A DNA stretch of 64,000 nt from assembly GCF_027921745.1 (NCBI RefSeq), contig NC_079240.1, positions 923,001 to 987,000 of the forward strand, given 5' to 3'. Origin of the DNA: Schizosaccharomyces osmophilus. Taxonomy: Eukaryota > Ascomycota > Schizosaccharomycetes > Schizosaccharomycetales > Schizosaccharomycetaceae. A program made the position numbers and the translations under genes. This document shows positions 20,144-30,759 of this stretch, in pieces. Each line of letters opens with the position of its first letter. The first letter of the stretch is position 1. The notes under the pieces were generated by a model that saw only the letters and a program-made list of their open reading frames with translations, ran no database searches and was not told the origin of the DNA.

Positions 20144-21605
20144 ATGAAACGCGCATTGTGCCTATTAATTGCCTTGTCCTGGTCACTTTTTGTCCAGGGC
20201 TTGCGCCATACAATTTTGGCTACAGCAGATCATTCTTTAGAAGACTATAGCACATTTCTGGAATCATTGACAGGTAGTAGAATTGACTAAGCCGACAAAT
20301 TCTAATTTTATGGTTGTAGAGAATGGATTTGATGTTACCGTAGCGAACGTGAAGGACGAAAAGGCAAAGTTGTTTGAATACGGCGAGCGCAAGTATGACA
20401 ATGTTATTTTGTTCTCCACCCAAAGCAAAAGTATGTGATATGTGGTGATATAAAATACAAGATCTACTTAGAGAGCAATTGATTAACCTTTCATTTTAGG
20501 TCTCGGAGCTACATTATCTCCTAAAGCTATTCTAGAGTTTGCGCAAGCTGGCGGTAACGTCTTGTTTGCTGCTGGCTCCAACCTTCCTGAAGGAATCCGT
20601 GAATTGGGCAGACAATTAGATTTGTATATTGGAGAGCGTCATTCCTCAGTTGTGGATCATTTCCATTCTGTTGAGAGTTCCGATGATGATTCTGTCTTGC
20701 TGGATACTGTAACCGAAAATCCTCATATTATTTCAGACGAGACCCGTCAGGCTGGTTCAATCGTTTATAAAGGAAATGGCCATTTCTTAGGAAGTAATCA
20801 TCGTGCTCAGCCTGTGCTTCGTGGACACCCCTCCACGTACGTATACAATAAGAAATCCGAAGATCAAATTTCCGAAGAGCCTTGGGCAGCCGGTGCTCAA
20901 TTATTTTTAGTCAGCGTCTTTCAAAACGATGCTGGTGAACGTATTGGCTTCAGTGGAAGTCCTGAAATGTTTACCAACGCATACCTTTCTCCTAGTTCTC
21001 CCTCCTATTCTGCAGCAAATGCTCTATTTGCTCGTGATTTGACAAACTGGGTTTTCCAACGTGTTGCTGTTTTGCATGCTTCTAACATGACCTACGGAAA
21101 GGTTGGTGAGCCTTACGAACTTCATAATGCTTCTACATACAGAATTAAGGATCAAATGGTAAGTGGGAAGAAATCAATGTTGCTTTGCTAATAATTCTAG
21201 GTTTTTTCCATTGATATTGCTGTTTTGAACGATGGCCAACCTCAACCTTACGTGGCCGATGATGTTCAAATGGAACTGGTAATGCTCGATCCTTATTACC
21301 GTGTGAACATGGTTCCTGTGGCTTCTGATAGTAAAACACATCAACGCTATGAGGCTGTTTTTACTGCTCCTGACCATTATGGTGTATTCACTTATAAAAT
21401 CGCTTACTATCGACGCGGTCTGAACCCTATAGACGAGAAGGCCACCTTTACAATCCGTCAATTCTTCCATAATGAGTATCCCCGTTTCCTACCACACGCT
21501 TATCCTTATTATGTTTCCTGCTTTGCAGTCTTGGGCGCATTCTTAATCTTTTGCGGAATTTGGCTCGTTCAAATCCCCAAGGCCTCTTCAAAAAAGCAAA
21601 AGTGA
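20144..21605 (+). CDS. wbp1: oligosaccharyltransferase subunit Wbp1 (OST48)
   Basis: Four exons (20144-20273, 20320-20430, 20500-21158, 21201-21605) give 434 residues, close to S. pombe Wbp1. Residues 1-19 form a signal peptide (MKRALCLLIALSWSLFVQG). The OST48 fold follows with LRHTILATADHSLEDYSTF, FDVTVANVKDEKAKLFEYGE and a GG-rich NVLFAAGSNLPE segment. The C-terminus has one transmembrane helix (VSCFAVLGAFLIFCGIWLV) and ends KKQK, a dilysine ER-retrieval signal. Wbp1 is a non-catalytic subunit of the ER complex that transfers the lipid-linked oligosaccharide to Asn. All junctions keep frame; donors are gtagta, gtatgt and gtaagt. Confidence 0.95.
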
Positions 21606-22187
21606 AAAATTACTTTTCTTTCTCGTGAACCCTTTTATTATATGTATAAGTTCATTTAAGCACTTAGTTATGTTTTAACCATTCTCTTACGCCAATCAAT
21701 CTTTACGATTCGTTTGCTTTTCAATGGTTTATAGGAAGTAGTGATTCCTACGTAGTTTTCAAAATTGTCCCACTCCATTCCTTTACTTGAATTCAATTGT
21801 TCTTATTTTTGCTTAAGAGGACGATTATTAGTTGCATATTCCAACATAAATGGATCCCCTTCAAATAGCTTAGTTTTCTGGCAAGCTACCAATATTTTAG
21901 TGAACTACGAATATGCTATGTAGCCCAACAGCGTAGAGTAACCATTTTCTACATGATATGAGTACTGAGTTAAGAAAAAAGGAGAAGAGAATCAAAACAT
22001 AAAAGTTACAACCACAAGTGCTGCCTGGTAGCAAAAACGTTGAACGGGCTATCTGACTTTACCAAACCCACTCATAACCAAGGGTATGCTTTAGAAGAGG
22101 TGAAATAAGCTTATTAACTGAAAAGATAGGGTTACATGGCTTTCTTTTCTTTTTTTTGTGAAGTTTTATATTTCTTTTGAATTGTAG
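21606..22187. other. spacer wbp1/pof3
   Basis: The region is AT-rich, and no reading frame or structured RNA is supported. Confidence 0.5.
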
Positions 22188-23921
22188 ATGAATAATTATC
22201 AAATAAAGCATTGGCGAGAGAAGACGAAACAGTACCTTTTAAAGAGAAAGTATGAAGATGCCCTTGCTTATATAACATCATGCATTGAGCAAGAACCAAA
22301 GCCCGTTATTGATCTCTTTGAAATCAGGGCCATTGTACTGAAAGAGATGGGTTTGTATGAAAAAGCCCAAGCTGATGCTCAAAGGATGATTAACCTAAAC
22401 CAGAGAAACGCAAGAGGTTACTTACGCTTGGCTCAACTGCTTCAGTATGATGGACTTGATTCAAAAGCTGACCATGTATACATGCAAGGCTTAAAATATG
22501 TTCACAAACTTGACCCATTGAGACAAAAGTTAAAAGCAGCTAGCGTGCAATTGTTAGATCGAATGCAGAAGACTCGGCCAGTTCAAGATCTTTTCTCTCT
22601 TCTACCTCGGGAAATCCTCTTACACATTTTTCAGTACGTGGAATTTCAAACGATAGTCCGTTGCATGCAAGTTTCAAAAAATTGGAAAGATTCAATCAAA
22701 AGGGAATCTTCTTTGTTTCATAAACTGGACTTTTCTGAAGCGTCTTCACGAAGCAGCAAATTTAGAGATCGCAATGTCATGACTTTGGCTCGCTATTCTG
22801 CATATGCAAACAATAATATACAGGAAGTCATTGGTTTGGAAAAATTAGGTATTTTAACCCCTACAAAGGGTTTGCTTCGATGCGTGAACTCCATCCACAC
22901 TTACAAAACTATTTCACCTTTAAGCCTTCCGCATTTAATGCCCAAAATGTACCTTATATGGTCACCATTCACCGAATTAAAATATTTTTCTTGTTCTACT
23001 TCTATCACATTTTCTACTGTTTCTAAAGTTCTCTCAGCTTGCAAGAAGTTAGAGCGATTGGAATTGGATGATGTTGTTCCTGACTTGCTTTTCGATAACA
23101 TGGACTGGGATAAGCAACTTGACGAGAAGCATATTGTTTTACAATTAAGAAGCTTGCATTTTGTAAGAAACCAAGCGCACCCACTTCATGAAAAGGAGCA
23201 GGAATTTCTTGCCAGCATAATTTCCTGTAGCCCTAATTTGCAAGAGCTCGTGGTTACTTACCAACCAAATCTTATATCCACTTTGAAAGAGAATAAACCA
23301 GATCTCAAGCTTTTACAGATAATTGACGATGCAAAGCAAAAATCTATAAGAGATATATTTTACTTACCCTCTTCTTTGGAAAACTTATCTATCATACCTT
23401 CTAGTCCTTCTATGACAATTGCTTCAGCATACTTATTCCCCATACTTTATCGTCCTATTTCACTTAAAAGTGTGAAATTGAGCCTGTTTATTCGATTAAC
23501 TAATCAGGAAGTTGAAAACACAACTAACTTTCTAATATCAAGTCCTGATTTGAGATCATTAGTTTTACATGATTCATTACCAATTTCTTCAAAATTTATG
23601 GAGCTATTTACATGTCTGTCTCATTTAGAGGCTTTGGACCTCTCTGATAATGCTGAACTAAACAACGATCATCTTTCCCATATCGTGGCTTGCTGCCCAA
23701 AGCTAGAGGTTCTCAACTTCTCTAACTGTATTTCGATAACGGGTTCAGGCTTCATTAGTCTTTTGAGGGGTCTCGCATCGTTAAAAAGGGTAGAAATAGT
23801 CAATTGTGATTCTGTGTCGAAAGATGCAATTGATGCGGCACGAGCTAAAGGCATTGAGGTTATTGTTTCAAACCAGCAAAATGGATCCTTAAGTGGTACA
23901 AAACGAATTCGGCTTTTTTAA
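22188..23921 (+). CDS. pof3: F-box protein Pof3
   Basis: A single-exon 577-residue SCF substrate adaptor. Residues 1-110 contain tetratricopeptide-like repeats (YLLKRKYEDALAYITSCIEQ, RNARGYLRLAQLLQYDGLDS). The F-box follows at about residues 130-180 (SLLPREILLHIFQYVEFQTI, RCMQVSKNWKDSIKRES), then leucine-rich repeats to the end (LEALDLSDNAELNNDHLSHI, CCPKLEVLNFSNCISITGSG). This TPR, F-box, LRR order is that of S. pombe Pof3 and budding-yeast Dia2. Pof3 maintains genome integrity, telomeric silencing and recovery from replication stress through SCF. It precedes rad21 in S. pombe as it does here. Confidence 0.93.
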   Translation: MNNYQIKHWREKTKQYLLKRKYEDALAYITSCIEQEPKPVIDLFEIRAIVLKEMGLYEKAQADAQRMINLNQRNARGYLRLAQLLQYDGLDSKADHVYMQGLKYVHKLDPLRQKLKAASVQLLDRMQKTRPVQDLFSLLPREILLHIFQYVEFQTIVRCMQVSKNWKDSIKRESSLFHKLDFSEASSRSSKFRDRNVMTLARYSAYANNNIQEVIGLEKLGILTPTKGLLRCVNSIHTYKTISPLSLPHLMPKMYLIWSPFTELKYFSCSTSITFSTVSKVLSACKKLERLELDDVVPDLLFDNMDWDKQLDEKHIVLQLRSLHFVRNQAHPLHEKEQEFLASIISCSPNLQELVVTYQPNLISTLKENKPDLKLLQIIDDAKQKSIRDIFYLPSSLENLSIIPSSPSMTIASAYLFPILYRPISLKSVKLSLFIRLTNQEVENTTNFLISSPDLRSLVLHDSLPISSKFMELFTCLSHLEALDLSDNAELNNDHLSHIVACCPKLEVLNFSNCISITGSGFISLLRGLASLKRVEIVNCDSVSKDAIDAARAKGIEVIVSNQQNGSLSGTKRIRLF

Positions 23922-23957
23922 CCCTTTCTTTCTCTTATGGTCTAATGGGTTATTTAG

Positions 23958-24161
23958 ATGTATAATAAAGCATTAATGAAAAACGTTCTGAGTTTGTTGA
24001 TTTTTGGTAGTATAGTCTTCCTGCTTACATTCAAACAAGGTAGGTAACGGACTATGAAAAGACGAAAATCAGTTGCATGTATAGTTCTTAAGAGTAGACA
24101 ATATTCCAGCTTAAATTACGAATCGCATTTGCATAATTTTCTACTGAAACGAAAAAGGTAG
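23958..24161 (+). CDS. probable small single-pass membrane protein, 52 residues, spliced
   Basis: Exon 1 (23958-24039) encodes MYNKALMKNVLSLLIFGSIV and continues FLLTFKQ, a hydrophobic helix with basic flanks. The donor is gtaggt; an acceptor gtatag at 24079-24084 joins it in frame to VLKSRQYSSLNYESHLHNFL and an end LKRKR before TAG (24159-24161). The short helix plus basic tail looks like a small mitochondrial or ER membrane protein. Weak points are the poor branch point (ggactatg) in the 45-nt intron, and translation could also start at ATG 23976. I do not recognise a family. It sits between pof3 and rad21, 37 bp after the pof3 stop. Confidence 0.4.
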
Positions 24162-24493
24162 CTAAATAAACGATTTTTTCTACTTGAATGCACCAAGTAT
24201 ACGAATTAAATAATATTTATTAATCCAACATAAAAATTCATTAGTCCCAAAAAAATTGAAGTCCCTTATCAAAAATATAATACACGTTGTTGAAAATATA
24301 TAAAAACAAGCAAATAAATGTATACACGATGTACGCATAAACATTAAAAGTTAAAGATATGACCGGATATCAGGAAGGATAACTCAAGGCAGCGAGAGAA
24401 GCAGAGGACCTTTTAATTATAACATGTATGCAATTAAAAATGTACAATATCCCCATAACTTAGCTGAAAAATAAGACTCTCAATTCATTTCTT
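24162..24493. other. 3' flank of rad21
   Basis: AT-rich; nothing recognised. Confidence 0.45.
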
Positions 24494-26421
24494 TTAAAGA
24501 GAGTTGAATAACATCTTTTGTTTAGCAGTAAGGATAATGTCACCTTCGGAAGATTCATCTTGATTTACGGATATAGCATCCTTCGTTGCTAATACCAAAA
24601 CATCAAAAAATAGTTGTACAGCGTCATCACGCTTCGTGTTTCCACTCAATTCTTTAAATGATGCTTGTTCTCCTTGTACGCGGGGGGTCCATTTCGATTG
24701 AACAAAGTCTTTAGCAACTTGCGTACTAGGCATAGAATCAAAAGATGCAGGCTCGTTAAAAGTATTATCAGCATTCCATTCATTATCATCCAACATAACA
24801 GGCGGCGCTCCTATCATAGAATCATCGTCAATATTTGCATCCGCTGGAGGAACTGAAGGGGTTTCAGCTGCTAGTTCTACTTGGCCGTCATTATTCATAT
24901 TAGCTGCATCTAAAGCAGACATTTCAGCAGGACTTTGCTCGGCTTCATGCTCTTCGTATACTTCTGAAGCCTCCTGTTCTCCTGCTAAATTCTGTTCTTG
25001 TTGGGGAGCATCATCAGTTTTTCGGTGTTTAGTTACTTCGTCTTCCTCTTCTTCGATTGTGGGGGACAATTTACGCTTTTTTACATCGTCCTGAAGTTTT
25101 TTTAAAAAGTCCATCTTAAAAATTTCAGCCAAATGAGGATTTAAATTGGAAGAAGATAAAGAAGTTTGAATGTTCCCATTGCGCATGAAATTAACCGTAG
25201 CATTTAGTACCACCGGATTAGTGTTCAAACAAAGCGGTGCTGTGATTGAAGAAGTATCAGACAGTTGCTTTTTCATTTGTCGAGACGACAATTCAGTAAC
25301 TGGATCAATAACAGCACGTTGACGGCGTGGGATGCGAGAAACTGAGGCTTGCTGCTCTGTAATGTCGGGCACATCTTCTTGAACCTCCTCTTGTGGAGAT
25401 GAGGCCTGGTCAAGGTGATCAGAAGGGATTTCAATGTGGGAAACTTCATCGTCATTGGTCTCCTCAACTGGTAGTTGTGCGGGAACTGTAGTATCATTCA
25501 TGAGATCGTCCAAACCGAGATCTAATTGTAAGTCATCGACTGGAGCTAGTAGTTCATTATCCAAAGAATTATTTCCAACAGGAAGTAAGCTTGGGGTCCC
25601 AAAACTTCTAGCAGAAGAGGCAGGTGATTTTCCACCCTGCGACCCAACTAGTGCACTAAGGTCAGCAGCACCAGTAGGATCATGGGGGGCATCTCTTCCT
25701 ACTTCTATGGATTGCTCGCTTCTAGGCGTACCAGCGCCTGACTGAAATATCGGTAACTGAAACTGCATATCCATACTATTAAGTTGCAAAGGATCAGAGA
25801 AAAGGTTAGTCTCATGAGGAGCAGCATTTCGTGCTGCCTCAATTGACTGTTCGCTAGAAACAATAGAAGGAGAAGATGAACTAGGAAGGGTATGTAATTC
25901 AAAAGAGCGAGACTTGGGTGTTTGAATAAGTTGAGACCATTGCATGTCGAAAGAGCTATCTGGGGCCAACAGATCAAACTCGGTAATGGTATCAGGAAGG
26001 GTAAGATTAGCACTTTGAGCCATGGCATCCTTTCCTTTTATTGAGGTAACTGAAGGGGCATTGATTTGTTCAGCTTGCCCAGGACGAAAAGCCATTTTAA
26101 TCCTCAACAGAGCTTCATTGCAATCCTCCAACAGGTATCTAGCTTTCCTTGAATAAATACGAACGACGCCAAGCATAAGCTGTCCAGAAAGGCGCAAAGC
26201 CATCGGCGCTGTTTCTTCCGTGACGATGGCATGTACACTTTGTTCAATGTCGGTATGTAAGGTTTGGACTTTGGAAAGTTTCTTTTCCCAGTGAGCAGCG
26301 AGCCATACTTTTGCTAAGGGGCCCTAAAGACATAAAATAGTTAGTTTTGGGGGAAATTGAACCCATTTACAGAATGTAAACAAAGTACCTTTTTTGAGAG
26401 AATGGCTTCAGAATAGAACAT
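24494..26421 (-). CDS. rad21: cohesin kleisin subunit Rad21 (Scc1)
   Basis: Two exons, 26389-26421 (MFYSEAILSKK) and 24494-26323 (GPLAKVWLAAHWEKKLSKVQ onwards), encode 620 residues. The N-terminal domain that binds Smc3 (residues 1-100) contains the invariant SGQLMLGVVRIYSRKARYLL. The middle is acidic and disordered and holds two separase-type ExxR sites, SIEAAR (Arg about 176) and SIEVGR (Arg about 221), matching the two mapped cleavage sites of S. pombe Rad21 near 179 and 231. The C-terminal winged-helix region (AVQLFFDVLVLATKDAISVN) binds Smc1. Rad21 closes the cohesin ring and is cut at anaphase. Donor gtactt and a ctaac branch point bound the first intron. MCB boxes lie upstream. Confidence 0.97.
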
Positions 26422-27277
26422 GTGACAACTATTACTCAAAGATAGTTAAAAGAGAAAGACAACTAAAAGGAATAACAAAAAAAGGGATATATTTTGGCTT
26501 AATTTTAAGCAGGTCGTATACGGTAGTGGATGCGTTTCATTACGATGGGTCGCTATTAAATTGAAACGCGGTACGCGTAAACATTCGTTGCTGTGTACGC
26601 GACTACGCCGTTACGCGGTCACGAAAAATAAACAAACAATCCAACAAAATATTATAATTACTTTAAGCGTCTTGCATAAAATTAGAAAACAGAGATTACT
26701 TTTTAACACTTGAACCCTCACTACAGAAATGAATAAAACACAAATCATGGTTTAAGTGGGTATCAAGGTTGGTATTGAGCATTGAAAAGCAGAAAACATA
26801 ATATGTTAGTTGCGTATGTTCTGAGCAACAGGGTGTATCTACAAACATTTTTTTTTATTGAGCATGAATTTGCTGTATATTGTTAACCAAGCAGTGATTG
26901 ATGATAATTTTCGTTTCTAGCGAATGTTCTCGTGTCGCAATGTCCTAAAAGCATACCTTTCATATTGAGAGAGCAAAGTATATTTAACAAATTTTTTTCG
27001 TTGCAACTAGTCTAACCAAGCATAAATGAACTTTCAATTTCTGAATGCTATTTAGGGATTGCTTTGTGCTACGGCTCATCTAACCATATATGTTCAAAAC
27101 TCAAGCGGTCCGATAACTTGCTTGAATCCTTTTACATTTCAATAAATACTTGGAGAATTCTCAAAGAACTATGAAATGACTAGGTATTCCTTAACGATGA
27201 CCATTACTTGCAAGAGAAGAAAATTTTTCTATATAAATCAACCATAAGTATAAATATTTTAACATAAACAAAAGCAT
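26422..27277. other. rad21 promoter and 5S 5' flank
   Basis: This holds the MCB-like cluster (listed separately) and the Pol III TATA element before the 5S gene. No open frame of interest was found in between. Confidence 0.5.
26564..26624. promoter_or_regulatory. MCB-like cluster upstream of rad21
   Basis: A perfect ACGCGT (26573-26578) is flanked by related ACGCG units at about 26566 (AAACGCGG), 26599 (TACGCGA) and 26613 (TACGCGG). The cluster is 140-200 bp upstream of the rad21 ATG on the minus strand. MBF-driven G1/S transcription of rad21 is the natural reading and agrees with periodic expression of cohesin genes in S. pombe (inference). Confidence 0.6.
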
Positions 27278-27396
27278 GTCTACGGCCACACCTAGGCGAA
27301 AACACCAGTTCCCGTCCGATCACTGCAGTTAAGCGTCTGAGGGCCTCGTTAGTACTATGGTTGGAGACAACATGGGAATCCGGGGTGCTGTAGGCT
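27278..27396 (+). rRNA. 5S ribosomal RNA
   Basis: 119 nt beginning GTCTACGGCCACACCTAGGC and ending GTAGGCT, nearly identical to S. pombe 5S as I recall it. The internal control region (ACTGCAGTTAAGCGTCTGAG) is intact. A TATAAAT at -29 to -23 (27249-27255) and a T8 terminator at 27402-27409 show a functional Pol III unit. Fission yeasts carry 5S genes dispersed singly through the genome, outside the rDNA arrays. Confidence 0.97.
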
Positions 27397-27722
27397 CTAT
27401 CTTTTTTTTGGCTTTATACTTGTTTAACAGTTTATTCTAAACATCGGTAAGTATTTCTATTGTTTGCAAACGTCTTCAAATTCCATAAATGTGCAACCTC
27501 CTACTATTGCAACGAATGGTTACCTGGGAGGTAACACTGGTGAGTTTTTAGAGAAGATTTAATAAAATAAACAAACCGATCGTATTCAAACGTAAATTAA
27601 ATAAATATATAAAGATTTCTTACAATGAATTCTAGAACAGTACCAAAAATTGGCGATGAGGAAAGAGAGGAAGCCAAATAAAACTAATTTAAATAAATAA
27701 TGAGAGCAATAGGGTTGCTTTG
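27397..27722. other. spacer 5S/membrane-protein gene
   Basis: AT-rich; it contains the Pol III terminator and the 3' flank of the minus-strand membrane-protein gene. No second 5S fragment was seen. Confidence 0.5.
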
Positions 27723-28767
27723 TCAATTTTTCTCTTCCTTAAAAATTACCAGCGAAGAAAAAAATGCATCGTCCTTTTGTTGATGCTTTGGAAGCGTAAG
27801 TGAAATGGTTTCCTCAGTTGAGTATCCAAGGATACAAATAAGACTGTGGTAACACATCCAACACACGACACCGACAGTTTGTCCAAGACCTGTGAAAATG
27901 GACTTTATGCCATTGACAAGAAATTTTGCAAGTAATATTGCGACAAAGTTTGTTAATGTCACAATTGCTACCGCGAGAGTACAATGAGATATAATATCTA
28001 GTTTTGAAAAATCCGAAAAACCTACTAAAACTAACACAACGAAAATCGACGTCAATGTAAGCATCACAATAGAACCAACCGCACAAATAAAAAAGACTGG
28101 TGGATAACATACCTGCACCAGAAATAAAAAATGTTCGGAAACGACCCCAAGACCACCCACAATAAAAATTAGTGCTTTAGCCACGAGCCATGCTACCCAA
28201 ATAATAGGCCGACTGAATACTAGTTTTTGTTAGCAAATGCACGCTTAAGAATTGTTTCGATTAGAAAAAATATTACTTACCGTAAAATACACCGAAAGAA
28301 GTTGCCCATGTTAGAAAGAATTGGCCTAAAGGACAAAAGAAATCCCAAGGATATCCAATTTCGCTAGATACATGTAGTAACCAAGAAAGGAAGTCATAGT
28401 GGTAAAAGGCAGCTAATGAGCACAATAATGATAAAACCGATGTCGAAATGCAGTGAACTGTTCTGTTTTCAACGATTACATTTTTAGGAAAGTGATGTTT
28501 TGTTTCTTTCTTATATTCAGCTAAAAAAGTATAGGCGTTGGCTTTAATCTTGTTCTCTTTTATATCATAATAATCCTTATCCGGAAGCAAAAAACCAAGG
28601 AAAGCTACTACCTTGTTTCGTTTGATTTTTGGAGAACCTGACCCGAATGATTCTTTAATATCCTGCGGTGTATTCAAAGGAAGCCCCTTTTCAAGATCAA
28701 TGTTGAAAGCATGGCCCTCAGGAGGAACACTTGAATCCAAGCTAGGCTTCTCTTCAGACATATTCAT
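27723..28767 (-). CDS. 5S-linked multi-pass membrane protein, possible wtf- or wag-type gene
   Basis: Two exons, 28281-28767 and 27723-28219, give 327 residues; the phase-1 junction (TTTTACG, gtaagt, then aactag) is clean. The N-terminal 110 residues are hydrophilic and cytosol-like, with FNIDLEKGLP (about residues 22-31) and FLLPDKDYYDIKENKIK. About six hydrophobic segments follow, among them HCISTSVLSLLCSLAAFYHY, WVAWLVAKALIFIVGGLGVV and SIVMLTLTSIFVVLVLVGF, then a short polar tail. An IDLEKG motif near the N-terminus is seen in Wtf spore-killer proteins, and octosporus-group wtf and companion genes sit beside 5S genes. Against it: no PPxY/LPxY motifs, and exon 1 is long and unbroken rather than short and antidote-specific. 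A UPF0494-type family is another possibility. A FLEX-like GTAAACAAA (28908-28916) lies 141 bp upstream. It reads as an intact gene. The gene itself is likely; the family is uncertain. Confidence 0.7.
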
Positions 28768-30677
28768 ACAAAATTAATATCAATTGGCAAGAATTAAAGG
28801 CAAGGATGTTGGTTTCAATAAGAAATTTCGCATCACTTACGCAACGTTGAGTCACAAGAGCAAGTAACATCTTGTAACTTGGCTTTTATTTACAGAAACA
28901 GAAAAATGTAAACAAAGCAACTTCTTCAAAAAAATCAAAATGCTCACACCCTGGATTTAACAGTAAGTATAGCGTTTGATTGTTAGTGCTTGTCTAACAC
29001 CGAAACTCGAATATAATTTTGATTTCTTGGGAACTAAAGAGTTAAGGAAAAATTATTATTTATTTGAGAGAATGCAATGAGTCTGCAAAGTTAGTTCTTT
29101 TTCCTTTTAGCTTCTCTTGGAGTTTTTCTCAGTTCCTTTACAACCTATCGACCAGTCTCCCTTTATATTTCTTCCGGCTGTTTTACTTGGCATATACAAA
29201 CTGAAAAGTTTCGAATCCTAGCTAAATAGATGGCTCAGACTGGGAGTACTTTCTCTTTAAACTTTCTTGAACAGAAAACCAATGGTAAAGCATCCTTTGT
29301 TTGTTGTGAGTAGTTTGTTTCCAGTCCCAGATGTCAACAAACAAACGTCTTGAAAAGGTACAAATAGAGGTCGAACTCTCCCTTTTTCAACCAAGCAAGC
29401 ATATCAATCACATGCATCCAAAAGCAATTCTCTCTCAAAGTCGAGAGCTTTGTTTCTTGTAGATGAATTGCGAAAACAGGACCTCGTTTTAGTCTTTTGT
29501 TGACAAAACTCACAAAATGAGCGCTCCTTGGATGTATCACTGCTTTGCTTCGTTAAAAGATGAATAAGCAGAAGGCGTTCCACTCGGTTGCTTTCCCATT
29601 GCTCCAATACCTTTTTCCTCATATATCTTAAAAAATTGTGATGAACGTTTCGATACTCTTCTTGAATTTCATTCTCTTATTCTTTTTTTCAATTAATAAC
29701 CTTTTCTCGTGAACCTTTATGACACAATTTTTGAGTATGATCCCTTTGATTCCCTCCTTTTCTAACATTTCAGCTTTCTCTTTGATTGATTCCCTTTTTT
29801 GATTTTAACTTCTTTCCCTTGTAAACTGGTTTTATCCCCCGTTCTTTTCCTTAAGACTCTTGCTTCTAGCATTTGTTTACATTTCAAAAAGCAAAGCAAC
29901 GCACGAGTAATTGTATCTCGTCTACTATTATTATTTATGTACGTGTTGAACAAGACAACTCAGCAGCGAGCATAAGATTTTAGTATTCGACTATAGATTC
30001 GATTCTGGTGGTTGCTGGCGTTTGTTTACATTCCAAAATGTAATTTGCAGCATTCAAAAGGTCGAGTTCCAACTGCTCCTATTATTCATGTACGTGTTAA
30101 ATTGAACCTTTTTAGCAACGAGCATGAGATAAGAGTATTTGAGAACAGACTCAACGGATGTTTGCGTTCCTGGCATAATCGTTTCTCTCAATAGTGATGT
30201 TGAATCAGTCGACCTTTCGAAGCATTGACTCTGGCCAAGTCAAGCTTTGGGGTTTATGTTCCAAAACCGAATTGAGTTGAAATTGATAATATAGAACAGG
30301 AGTTGCATCTTGGCATGAAATACAATACGCTGATCTCTTAAACCAAGTTGATCCTTTTCTTAAGCATCCAGCGTTGATGATTTATTCAGTAAGGGGACGT
30401 CACAGATAATTCCAAAGGTTTCCTAGGACGAATCGAGTAACTCTTTGTCACTAGTCCGCTTTTCTGGTTGTGTCTGTTTGTTTACTGGAGGAAATCTCAA
30501 TGCTACGTCCTTTGAGCAAAGACAACTTGTTTCCTAACTCAAACTAAACTAAAATTCCTTTTTCAATAAATTTCCCTTTCTTTCTCTACTAGTTTGATAC
30601 GTACAAAAGTAAATTAATTTTTTAAAATAAACCCAAAATGTTTTATATAGGTTTTATTTCACTTGTAATCATACAAA
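28768..30677. other. 1.9-kb gene-poor stretch between the membrane gene and tRNA-Ser
   Basis: Frames here are short and mostly without ATG. A degenerate tandem duplication (29872-30172) and several forkhead-like TGTTTAC sites are the only structures seen. No LTR ends, TIRs or gene fragments could be identified by eye. TATATAG at 30644-30650 belongs to the tRNA-Ser promoter. Confidence 0.5.
29872..30172. repeat. degenerate tandem duplication, period about 149 bp
   Basis: Two diverged copies, 29872-30020 and 30021-30172, each open with TTTGTTTACATT and share, in order, a TATTATT(T/C)ATGTACGTGTT block, GCA(G/A)CGAGCAT(A/G)AGAT, an AGTATT block and a TTGC(T/G)... end. The copies contain indels. 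No coding capacity was found. The origin is unknown. Confidence 0.6.
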
Positions 30678-30759
30678 GACACTATGCCTGAGTGGTTAAA
30701 GGGATAGATTAGAAATCTATTGCGGTCTCCGCGCGCAGGTTCAAATCCTGCTGGTGTCG
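30678..30759 (+). tRNA. tRNA-Ser (anticodon AGA)
   Basis: 82 nt with the long variable arm of serine tRNAs (GGTCTCCGCGCGC region). The acceptor stem GACACTA pairs with TGGTGTC, and the discriminator is G. The anticodon loop is TTAGAAA. Box B GGTTCAAATCC is intact. TATATAG lies at about -34 and a T8 run follows at 30761. No intron. Confidence 0.95.

Noticed and set aside
28795-28880. A stretch (cttacgcaacgttgagtcac) faintly like the start of a Tf-type LTR
   Set aside because: Similarity is only a dozen bases from memory; no TGT...ACA ends or target duplication were found.
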